Origin: Schistosoma haematobium
Taxonomy: Eukaryota > Platyhelminthes > Trematoda > Strigeidida > Schistosomatidae
DNA: 64,000 bases
NCBI RefSeq assembly: GCF_000699445.3
Contig: NC_067197.1
Span: 24,659,809 to 24,723,808, forward strand
Direction: 5' to 3'
How positions within the stretch are numbered: the stretch's first letter is position 1; the number at the start of each line of letters is the position of its first letter. A program made the translations under genes and the position numbers. Shown piece after piece: positions 1 to 12,100 of this stretch. Below the pieces are notes generated by a model, which did no database searches, had not been told where the DNA came from, and saw only the letters and a list, made by a program, of their open reading frames with translations.

Positions 1-27
1 CCAATCACGAGTTGGGACGGATATTTC

Positions 28-40
28 TCCTTGATTTCAG
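28..40 (+). promoter_or_regulatory. Candidate splice acceptor just upstream of the TMEM120 start
   Basis: A pyrimidine-rich run ending in TTTCAG precedes the first coding ATG by 76 bp. It could be the acceptor for spliced-leader trans-splicing, which schistosomes use on part of their mRNAs, or for an upstream untranslated exon outside the window. The sequence alone cannot separate these. Confidence 0.3.
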
Positions 41-116
41 GGAGGGCAATTTGGAACCACAGGTTGTGTTTCTTGAAGCCGACAGATCTTTTCGCGTCTA
101 CACAGGTGATAGACTG

Positions 117-3100
117 ATGGAAGAATTTCAGGGTGCATTAAATAGCTTCCAAAAGGACTGGTTACAGTTGCAAGTATATTTACAACTGCGTTATAAACCA
201 CATTCTGGTAATTTTTTTTAGGAAAAGCACTCATCACTGGTTATGTCACTGTACAAACTCAAGGAGGAAGAGACAAGTTGCGTCCGTAGTGTTAAACATT
301 GTAGAAACTATATGAAACTTTTGAAGCATGAAATTGCAAGGTAATCTGTCTTTATCTAAAATTGGCAGTCTTCAAAAGAATGCTACGGGTGATGAGATTA
401 CCATACTTGAAAAAGCCAAAATCGATATTCTTAAGAAAGAGTATGTTTTACGGGATATTGAAGATGTTTTACCTCGCACACCAGGGTATGTAGACTCTCT
501 GCGGATTTATTTAGATAGCTTGTATTTGCGTATCGTACTTGGAGCTCTTAATATATCGTTTGCTAACAAGGAGGACAAGTAATAACTAGGTTTTAGTAAT
601 GTGCTCAGATTCAGATACAAGAATGATTACGAACGGTTTAAAATCATTATTTCGGGAATATGTGCATTTTTGGCGTTTCTGCTATACTTTTACGTTCAGA
701 ATAGGTGAGTTCGTCGTTATGTTATTAAAGATAGTATATGTATTTCACTATTGTCAAATAATCATGACTTTTTCGCATCAAGTGTTTGGAAAAAGGTAAT
801 TCTGGCTGTACGCTGTTGCAAGTCTTAAACTTTGATAATAATACTGTGTGACCACTTTGCGGCCTGAAGAAGTGTTAAGCACATCACTCTCACGCCCTAT
901 TATGTAATCTAATTGCGAAAGCCTCCAGTTGATGTTCGAAAGGCGTGGTTTGAAGTACTTTTGTTAAAATAATCTCTCAGTTATTCATAGGAAAATATCA
1001 CACCGTTAATTCTTCAGCGGACATTTTCAGATGCTTATATGGTGTATCAAGATCCTCTTTCGTTAGGCATCAATTATTCTGATGACAGCGTCTATGGGAT
1101 TCTTATGTAAAATCACTGACTGAATAGACTGGGTCACATTAGGATGCATCAATAATAAATACCCAACCTTAAGAATTGACTTTATAACATCACCTTAAAT
1201 ATCTCCGCTACAAGGAATTTATAATTGAGGAAGCATGGTTCATTACGGTCCTTCTGATAAAATTAAGTTTAATCTCCTTTGTAATGTTTAGTTCTGTCAC
1301 TGAGTGGATGACGATATCTTGTTAACTCCAAAGTTATGATCGGATTACATGCAATAGTTGTTCAAGTAATGGCAAAAAATCACCGGACATAGTTATTGTC
1401 TCAACACTTACTTTACCGAACATTTCCAAGGTCAGAAGCGTTTATGTACAAGTTGTTCAATAGGTTCAAATCTCAAAACTTTTCTGCATAAATCTCTACA
1501 ACATTGAGTGCCGAAATCTGACTACCTATCACGAAGGTCGCTAATTAAAGTCTTTGTTCGTCCCGTTGCCTAGATCCTGGTTCAGCAAATACTTCCGAGA
1601 CTTATTAGCTTATAAGGACCTGTCGAATTTTATGAAAAAGAGTTTCAACAGGTTCTGATGGCAGTAAGTGCTAATCTTCTTAGAGCTCACAAGTACTACT
1701 TGGTTGTATACTCCACTATGACCTTAATTTGTCATTAAACTCTACTGATACAAAGATTTTGGAGCCACTGATATAGGTAGGATTTAAGGATAACTATGTA
1801 GTAAAATATTTTCGAACTTGCGTCGTCGTGACTGGATCATGGCGAGTCATTTAAGCTAATGACAACCAGTAGTTTTGGACAATGATGTCGACCTTCACTT
1901 TTTAATTTTACTTCTCATAAAACCTAGCAACATTCTGATAAATGCTGTACAGCATTCTCTACCGTGTTATTGTGCAGGTATGTGACCTGGGTGTCGTAAG
2001 TAGATGATTTTAGAAGGCTGGAAACTTTCTGCTGTCTTGGAGACCGAGTTCGCTTTTCACCTGTCTAAGTGTTGATGTTCATGTAGCCTTAAAACCAACT
2101 ACAGTGTATCCACTAATGTGCCTGATTTCCAACCACACTGCATGAGGACTATAAACAATATGAGGCTTCAAAACACAATAAGGTAGAATGGATATTAAAT
2201 CTACATTGAATCTAAATTTAAATCTTCATTGATAGGGGAATCTGCTTAAAATGTTGAACGTCAAAAAAGGAAGAGAAGCTAACTTTTTAGCGTAACTTAT
2301 GCATCCCTAGTCACTTGAGGTATGAGTTTTCCTAGTATGTTGTGGAGAGCATTTAAAGTTATCCATAATTCCTATATCATAATACGGTTTTCTGTATAGT
2401 TTGGTATTTTTCACTTATTTTCATCTGTTAAATTTGACATACTGCAATATCTCTCTACTGTACAAGGGTTTATGTTTCTGAATAATGTATGATCCTATAC
2501 TCAGTTCAGTTGAAAGTAATGACTTCGTTGACAATTATTCATAGCCAACGTTAAAACTTGGTGGACATGTGTACCAGAGTATTTGGTAAATGAGTTAATC
2601 ATATGTGCAATTAATTATCTTGCTGTCAATTTGTCATTTGTTTTTAGAATTGTGGATACTATTTTTCATTTTCTATTGGTATGGTACTATTGCACACTAA
2701 CTATTCGCGAACGCATTCTTATTGCCAATGGGTCACGCATTAAAGGGTGGTGGAATATATCTCATTTTATGTCAACAGCCTATTCTGGTATTATGCTTAT
2801 CTGGTGAGTGGTATTCGAGTTAGTTGTAAACTATCGATTGATCGCTTAATAAAAATATTTCTCTCCCATCTACTTTGAAAGGCTATGTTTTGTATGCATT
2901 CAAGCTCTATGTCATCGTAGTTTGGTGTAATTATATGGATTATTCTGTTTATTTGATCATGTCTGATGTTAATAGATAAAAGTGCTTAACTTAGTAGCTA
3001 GACGTTGAATACTTACGTATTAGAAGTCGATTAGTAAACTGTTGGACTAAATTTTATTCAAGGTAGAAAATATAATATTGGTTAATTAAAAGATATATTT

Positions 3101-6100
3101 TTAGTTAACGCTGATAATTGTATTATATTCCAAGCAAATATCTAATCCTTAATCCAGGAGGGGACAGATACCTTACATTTAGATCATTTGGTTATATATC
3201 AGATTCACTGGTTGTTAATGTGTGGCTAATTGCAATCTATAATTAAGTTATCCTCGTATCTTCATATCCTTTTAATTACATTCTAGGCCTAGATCTCGTT
3301 CGTATGACGAATTTCGTGATCAGTTCATGCTTTTTTGCTTATACCTAAGTAAGTAATGGTTTCAATAATTTGAGATTTAATCTGATGATATTCATCTGGA
3401 TATAATTCTTTGCTCGCTTGTCTTTCTAGTCTGTTTTCAGACGGATCCAGAATACTCAGAGAATATAGTCCTGTTAAGTGAAATGGTTGGAAAGTACGGT
3501 TTTGTGAACAAGTAACAGTATATAAGTGTTTAAGGTGTATTTTTCACTCAACAAATACGGTGTTGTTTCAAGACTAACCTGTGTCAGTTTTATTTGTGTT
3601 GGTCAGTCGGTCGCAATGTAGAATCTGGTGCGTATGTACGTCAGTCCAAGTTTCCACACCCCATTAGCAGAGCGAGGTGTTGTTAGACCAAATCCCAGAA
3701 TAGTAAAGGTACTAACAATATGAGTAGTGATTAAAAAGATTGGGCATCGAAAATACTACTAGAGAATAAAATATAAATTAGTGCGACAAAAAGATTACGA
3801 GGAATTGAAAAGCTTAGGATATGGGGGAAGACAAAAAATAGATATGCCTGTGCCACTACAAACAGTTTTGAGCCATTTCATCCAAAGTCTCTAACCACTG
3901 GTTAAGATAATCACTCGGACCCCAAAAGAGTAGTCTAAACCCATTAACACGAGTCAGTCTAGTTGTTAATGACTATGAACTGATGCCACGTTTCTGTTTG
4001 ACCACCCCTAGCTTTCTTCCAGCTTGCTCGTATACCAGACAAAATCATTCGTCGAGATAGTTGGCGGTTGGGCACACGTAACATCTGTCCTAACCACCTC
4101 AGTTGATAAATATTTATAACCTCAATTGACTTCCCATCTTTACCTAGTATCCTATTCCTGACCCAAACGTTGGTTACTCGGTGGTCCAAAAGTACATGGA
4201 CAATGCTTTGAGGACACCTATGGTTGAGTACTAGTAATCTACGAATGTTATTGTTATAATCTCTTTCTTCTTACGGTTATGAGCCAGCTATTCCTATTGC
4301 TTAGTATTCTCGGACACCGATTCACTCGACAAGTCCCCAAATCAGAACACGGTTGAACAGGAAAGAGATTATATTCCAAATAGCAAGTCAGAAGCACAAT
4401 AGGGAAAACGTCGGTATATTTATAGTTTTTACATAAGAAGATTCCAGAGTATTCTCCGACTATCGACTAGTGCTGATTGGATAAGAATCAGCCAATCAGC
4501 GTGCACCAAAGCAATCATGCATTGAGCATGCTTTAATCTAGTCTATGTCCCGCTAACAGTTATCTATTCGTGATATTTCGCACTCACAAAGTAGAACAGA
4601 GTAAACTGTTGTACAGTGAATTCGTCCTTTAGTCGGGAGATGGATATTTTGCCTACGCCACAGGTGATGCAAATTGGAAAGAGCTAATCGTGCTTTTGGT
4701 ATCTGTACCGAGATTTTGTCAGACATCAGGCCATAAGTACTGATGAGACTCAAGATCAGTGAGGCGGTCGATACGCTCGACTACTTTGCCTCCTGTTATT
4801 AATTCAGGCGCTGACGCAAGTTAGTCCCGGAGCAAAATTTCGCTTTTGGGGTGCGAAAATTATATCTTGATGTGGTCATGGGACTGCATTTCGTTAGTGT
4901 TTTAACCAAACAAAGCTATATTATTTGTGTACTCTAAGTCTACAAGTGAATTTACTAGCATAAGATCAACCTCAGGGAAATCGGATGATGAAAATGTTGT
5001 CTATGACAGAGTTAAATAAAAATGCGTAAAGCGGAAAACCTTGACGTATACCACTTAAAGTAACCAATTCCGATGACCGTTCATCATAATAAGCTCTGAC
5101 TCAACTAGTAGTGTTCCAGTAGATAGCCTACACAAGGTTAATGTACTTCTCTGGTATGCCTTTTAATGACAGACACTGCCACAGAACCTCACGATCAACA
5201 GAGTGTAACTCTGCCTCAAGGCCAAAGAATATAATTATGGTCTGACGTCGAAAAGTATGTCTATGTTCCAGAATCTGCCGAAGGTCGAATATTCGGTGTT
5301 GGCGAGATATCCATCTGGTAGCCAATAGACGTGTATAATGTTCAGCAGTCCGGACTATATCATGTTATTGCCTCCGTCATGGTCTCTAAGAGTAGAAGAT
5401 ATATTTTCTGAAGCAGGTTTTTGACTATAGGTGTCTTCGAAACATTGCTAGCGTTTTGTGGAACGACTGAGTGAGGAATGCTGAGGTGTTAGGTGTAGGG
5501 CACTTGACAAAAGTGGGAAATCAATTTATGAGGTTGTAAACCTTCAGCTACTGTGGTGGTCAGAATATATGTTACGTGTGCCTAACCGCTGCCTACATCG
5601 ACTATCGATGGTTGTTAGTTTAGGAGTAAGAGTAAGTTGAACGAAAGCTAGTGGCAGTCAGACCAAAAAGTGTCGTCAGTCCGTGAAGTCATTGACCGTT
5701 GGTCTAAGCCGTGTCAGTTGGTGCAGACTACTTGATCGGCGCCTGCAAGACATTCACAATCAGTGATTGGTGACTGTAAGTCACACGGCTCAGAATCATT
5801 TACATTCGCGCGGACTGATCCACTCCTTATCTTCCTCTAGATCTTATATTCAATTATTCCTTCATATATGCTTTCCCATTTCGTCTTTTTGAACCCTATT
5901 CTCAATCTCTTGTCTTTCTCATTGCCATTGACACCACATTCCTCAAATCTCTTGCCAGTCATCTTGTTAGTTTCATCTTGTCGTGCTAATTCAGCATGGA
6001 AACTTGACCAAACGCACATCTGTGTTAGACTCCATGTTGATAATGACTGACTGTTGAGTGAGTGTTTCTGTTTTTGTCATTATCGTCGTTCTTCAGCAAG

Positions 6101-9100
6101 AAGTCTTTGTAAATAACGCCTTTATTGAAATTTTCTTGACCATATGACCAACTAAGCATAGGATGGACTATTACATTTTTTGGCCATTCACTCGTAATAT
6201 CATACATCATGTGGATAGTTTAAATGGTTGATGTGTGTGTTTTCTATATATAGCGATCATGTCCACGCTAGTATCTGGTTCGCTAAAGTATTTTTAAAGT
6301 TATGATCCTATTTTGATGCACTACATTGCGTTAGTATTAGCGCATAAAATCTTTATCATTTTACATATATTTTCATCTTACTGATCCGATTGAAATGAAA
6401 TCAGACATGTCCTAACCTCATAGAAAAGGTATACTCAAGTTACAATTGTACTTTTGATGTATTTATTTTCCCGACTGCCGTTCAGATTGCAGTCTACCAA
6501 CTTTAATTAAAACAGTTTGGTGTTCTTTATTGCTGTCCGGTCAGTGTACCTTATAGATTGAGATACTGACTTAGATTGTTAATCAGTAAGTTGTACCGAA
6601 GGAGATAATGGTGTTCACACAGCTTTGTTGTCATTAAGTGCGTGGTGTTCTTATTCGCATTTCTTTTTTGAAAATTAGTTAATCATTGATAATTCTTAAA
6701 AATTTATATTTTGTAGTCAGCGGAAAGACAAAACAGAATTGTTTTTACTCATGTGTTTCGTTATTTAATACTAATAACTTTATCAGAGTACTATTCATTA
6801 TACTAATTAGCAAAACGTTGTTAAGAACACAATTTTGCTTTGTTTTTTCATCAGTTGGATAATACAAATTTCTAGTGATAATACCACTCTCCCAATGCCC
6901 AAATTTTTTTAAACCATTAAATCATTGATAATAATACTGAAAGTTCCTATTTTCAAATGAACAAAAACAAATAGGTTCACTTTAAATGATATTTTCTTGT
7001 TTGTATTGGGTCAGTCATGTATAAAGCGGGGTATGGATTTGATAGTTATTAGAAATAAATAGGAAATTGTTAATATTCTAAGAAGCGATTTCATTTTACT
7101 ATGTATATATTCAGAATTAGAAACCATCGTCGTAAGAGATGTTGTTTGTATAGTGATCACAATTTTTCGGTCATAAGTCCGTGTTTAGTTAAGATATCTG
7201 TACATTAATCATCTGTAATATAACCAAAATAGATTGTACCATATATCGTGGATGTAATTAACATTCTTTTGAATAATATGAACCTTGCACTATTTGTTTA
7301 TGTTTGATATAATGGGCAAGAATTGTGCTTAATTGACAAGTCTTAGTTCATTGGAGAGTGAGTAACCTGCAAAACTGATTTCCTCTAATCGTTTAGGACA
7401 TTTAACTATATTTATTTTTCGGCTAATAATTTATAATGAACCATATTATTTTGTTAAAAAATTCCTACTCTTCTGACTGGTCTTGTTTGTAATCTCAAAT
7501 CGTTCGAGGCCTTACGTTAATAATTCGGTCTCATGAACAACTATCACTTGGCCATATTGTGTCATACATTGGATATTATGCATTAGTCGACGTTTTTTTA
7601 TTTTAACAATCGAAAATTGGTTCGTGGAATCACACTGCATATTACTGTTTAATTTTTCTTTTTCAATTTCGAACAGTTCCTTAGCACGTATTCGTTTATT
7701 TATCCCCTTTCTTCCCTGTTGTTTTTTAATATCTTTCTTTTGCTTACTTCTCTAACAGTCTATGTTCTATTGAGAAATGTTGAGCAACTGGAAAGAACTG
7801 TACATTTTTTGTGGTGATTGTCTCCCAGATTCCTGTATCTCCTGCAATAATTTTTGCTGATAACTTTTTTTTCTTTTACAGATCTTGTTCATTTTATACA
7901 ATTTCAATATCAAATAAGTTGCCTATATAAACTTCGTACTTTGGGTTGTCGACATCCAATGGATATAACTGTTGGTAAATTAATGGACTTTATTATTTAT
8001 TTTAAAGTATTTTATTGACTTCTGTGAAAGTATTTATATTATATTGTCATATATATGGGTGTACAGTAGGACGTGGTTGTATATTGAGATTATCTATTTG
8101 ACTGAGTTTGTGGTCTGTGTTCAATGTTGATTGTGTGAACTATGTTCTATGATACATTATTATACTTAAATCAGTCATGTAATACAAAGTGTCTAGTTAT
8201 TTAGTGTGATTGTAAGTTTTGTTCCTTATGGATTAAATCAGTGAATTGATAAGATTTACGATGTGCTTTCATCGGGTTAAATCGGTTGAGATTTGTTAAC
8301 ATAAAGTTTCCCATCTCGATCTTTCGATACTGGCCTGCTCAATTGAGGAGAAATTTTCTGAGACGGCACTGTTCAATATCTGTAATCAAAGTTTTGTAAT
8401 TTTTACTTAATGATAGTACGTTTTGACGTAGAATCAATTCTATCAGGTAATTTTACTATGAACCACTGTCAGATGGTGTTATAACTTGTGACAGCAGATT
8501 AGAGCGCAGCGAATTATCGATCGGACCAAAGACGCTTAAACACATGAGAACAACCTAGAGTCCTGATTGGTTCTGCTTCCCTGTCTAGCCCAGCCAGTTG
8601 AGTCCAGAACGCAAGTCTCAGCCTCGGAGATATGAATCATTATATTTTAAGCATACTGAGTTTATATTTGAAGCAAGTAAAGTAGTTTCCAGATGACTTA
8701 CCTCCGGCTCTTTTTAAAGATGGCGGTGACTTTCTGACTAAGGAATTGACGACGTTGTTTACAAAGGTTTGGGAGCTAGAGAGTGTACCAACGTCATGGA
8801 ATGAATCGATAGTTGTCCCTATCTTTAAAAAGGGTTCACGTCGTTCCTGTAACAACTATCGGGGGATAAGTGTACTTCCGATTGCGTCCAAGCTATTGGC
8901 TTCCGTCATACTTCGTAGGTTGTTCAAAACCCGAGAAAGATTGACTCGCGAGGAGCAGGCTGGTTTTCGTTCTGGTCGAGGATATATTGATCATATCTTC
9001 ACTCTCCACCAAATGTTAGAACACCGTCATACTTATCTCGACATCAGGGCTGCCTTCGATTCGTTGGACAGGACTGTTCTCTGGGATTGTCTATTGAAGA

Positions 9101-12100
9101 AGGGTGTGCCTGAGGAGTTTATTAACATCCTAAAAGCCCTATATACAAACACCTCAGGTAGAGTGAGGGCATACAACCACCTTTCTCCATTGTTCCATTC
9201 AAGCATTGGGGTTAGACAGGGTTGCCCAATCTCACCATTCCTCTTCAACTTTGCCATCGACGACATTCTGGAAACAGCTCTGATGGATGTAAGTAATGGT
9301 GGTGTGGATCTGTTGCCTGGAGAAAAACTTCTCGACCTTGAGTATGCGGATGATATTGTCTTACTGTGCGATAATGCCCAAGCCATGCAATCCTCACTTA
9401 ATCAGTTGGCAATCAGTGTCCGTAGGTATGGTATGTGCTTTGCACCTTCGAAGTGCAAAGTACTTCTACAAGACTGGCAGGATTCTAATCCTGTACTCAC
9501 CCTGGATGGTGAGCAGATAGAAGTAGTCGAGAAGTTCGTGTATCTGGGTAGCTGCATAAGTGCTGGTGGGGGTGTGAGTGATGAGATCAATGCACGTATA
9601 GTGAAAGCCAGAGCGGCTTACGCCAATCTAGGCCACCTTTGGCGCCTTCGTGATGTTAGTCTGGCTGTAAAAGGTCGGATCTATAACTCGTCGATGAGAG
9701 CAGTTTTGCTCTATGCTTGTGAAACCTGGCCTCTCCGAGTTGAGGATGTTAGACGACTCTCTGTGTTCGATCATCGCTGTCTCCGAAGGATTGCTGACAT
9801 TCAGTGGCAACACCATGTCAGTAATGCAGAGGTTCGGCATCGTGTGTTCGGGCACAGAGATGATAATGCAATTGGTGTCACCATCTTGAAACACCGACTT
9901 CGGTGGCTTGGACATGTTCTACGAATGTCGTCCCAGAGAATTCCACGTCGTGCATTATTTGCCGACTCTGGGACTGGTTGGAAGAAGCGGAGAGGTGGTC
10001 AGTGCATGACATGGTGTCGTGGCATGAAAGGAAGCTGCAAAGGACTGGCTTGTGTTGGTCCTTTACGACTCCCTGGTTGGGGTCCGAGAGATGGTGCTAC
10101 ACAGTGGCTAGAGACGTTGTCAGATATGGCTCAGAATAGAAGCCAGTGGCGATCCTGCTGTAACCTTCTTTTGCTTTCTTCATAAAAAGTGGTTGTGTCT
10201 CCCTTAACTGAAAGAATTCTTCTGATTGTACCTTTCAGTTCCCTCATTATTACTACACTATCTTACACCAATCTCTTCGTTATTGTTCTCTTTTTTCTTA
10301 CGCTCCTTACCTTTTTTTCTCTTCGAATTCTCATTGCTTTGTGTGGCTCATATATATTGGCACTCTCTTGTATCAATATTTATGTGTTCAAATGAATAAA
10401 TAAATGAATAAATACTGAGTTTATATACCAAACACCGACCACAACGTACCAATAAAATATGAACAACATTTTACAGGAATTAGCCAGATGTGGCTGTGGA
10501 TGACGAAGGTAGCGATTAACAGACAGGGAATAGTTCATGAATGGTAAATCGTATAATAATAGTTCATAGGTCAAAATAAAGCTCATAATAAGAGGGGTAT
10601 GAATATGAACAGTTTAGTTACATAACAATTATACGATAAAAACATACTCATAATATTGGTCCATAAATGGATCCCAAAAATTACTATTCATTATTCCTAT
10701 CGGGATACAACAGATGGTGTTGAAAGACATCAATGAGGTTTTATGCCATTTATTAATACACTGAGGTTCAAGACATTGATATGATTTTGAGTCTTCATTG
10801 GTAAACTGTTCATTGTTAACGTTATTTTCTGTCCCTTTTTTATATGTTGTCTTTCCCTGTTTTTGATTTTTGTATTCTAAGGTATTTCAGAGTGGGGCAA
10901 CCGAAATCAATTGTAGTTAAAATTATTAAGTCATGTTTGATTTACTTCTTAAGTAATATGCTAATTCATTCCACTGGATAATTTCTTTTCACAGATGGTT
11001 TCATGTCATGGATGTTTCGTCGAATTACGTTCGTCCTACCTTTCCTATTTGTAGTATACGGTTTTGAACTATACATGGCTTATAATCTTTACGTCATATC
11101 CCAACAGAGCTATTGTCACGAATGGCAGGTCAGATATTATTTAAATGTTTGCAAAATTACTTAATATAAAACTGATATCTTATAAATACATACAGGCCAA
11201 GTGGCAAATGTGATTACATTTTATCAGCATTTAGTTACCGAATCCATTTTATTGGGGGTTAAAAGGAACGAAATAAAACTAAGTAACACTAAGTTAATAT
11301 TAATATTTGTTAAAGTTCCATGCTTGTTATTAATTAAACGTATTTATGCTTCTTAAGATCCACGAATAACAGAAAGCAGCTTCAATCAATCACAGATTGT
11401 GGTTTAACTAGATTCGTACTATACATTCAATTGTAGGTGCTCTATTTGTTTCATAACATTCATTTTCAAAACTATGTTTTATTCAAATAATTGACAAAAC
11501 CTGTGTGGTCTTTATTGTCTTTTGTTGAATTTTTCTGTCTTTATCCATCAGCGTCAGATTTTTATGTAGGAAGTGGCATAGTAAGCTTTTTTCACCAAAC
11601 ATCTTTACCTTCGTAACTGTCCAACGTTTCAGCAAGTAGACTTCTGAAAAATACTATAATGCTTAGCGACCTACCAGGTTTTCCGAAAGCTTCAGTAATA
11701 CGATTAGAATGTTGAATAAACTTTAGTACGATAGAAATAGTTTGTACCAGCCTACTGTTAGCGGATATATATAGAGATTTTCTTGGTCTCTAATAGTTTC
11801 TAATCCGATTTTTCACTTGGTAGACAATGTCAACATCAGTGGTTCGAACAGCCATCTACTTCATGGATCATCTCAGTCTATTTAGCTGGCCGCTTAAAGC
11901 TCTTTCTCTACAGTTAATTTTGAAAACCAAAGTAAAATAGTCCATTTCTTATTAGAAATGATTGACATTCTAAGCACTTCAGCTGGTTGATATTCACATC
12001 AGCAACCCACTTTCTTCATTCACTTAAGACTCTACACCTAAATTCAATATTTTTTACTTACTAGTCATAAAACATTCCAGCAATGCTTAAGTAGATTTGT

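Larger units (their letters stand above)
8477..10712 (-). mobile_element. Solo LTR split by an RTE insertion
   Basis: The LTR pieces 8477-8667 and 10412-10712 are contiguous in the related LTRs at 36.2 kb and 45.5 kb. The minus-strand termini are TGTTGTATCC at 10712 and TTATAACA at 8477. Perfect 5-bp target duplications GATGG flank the whole (8472-8476 and 10713-10717). The LTR sits antisense in TMEM120 intron 7 and was later broken by the RTE copy at 8668-10411. Confidence 0.9.

Noticed and set aside
599..799. 66-codon plus-strand frame
   Set aside because: Out-of-frame shadow of TMEM120 exon 4.
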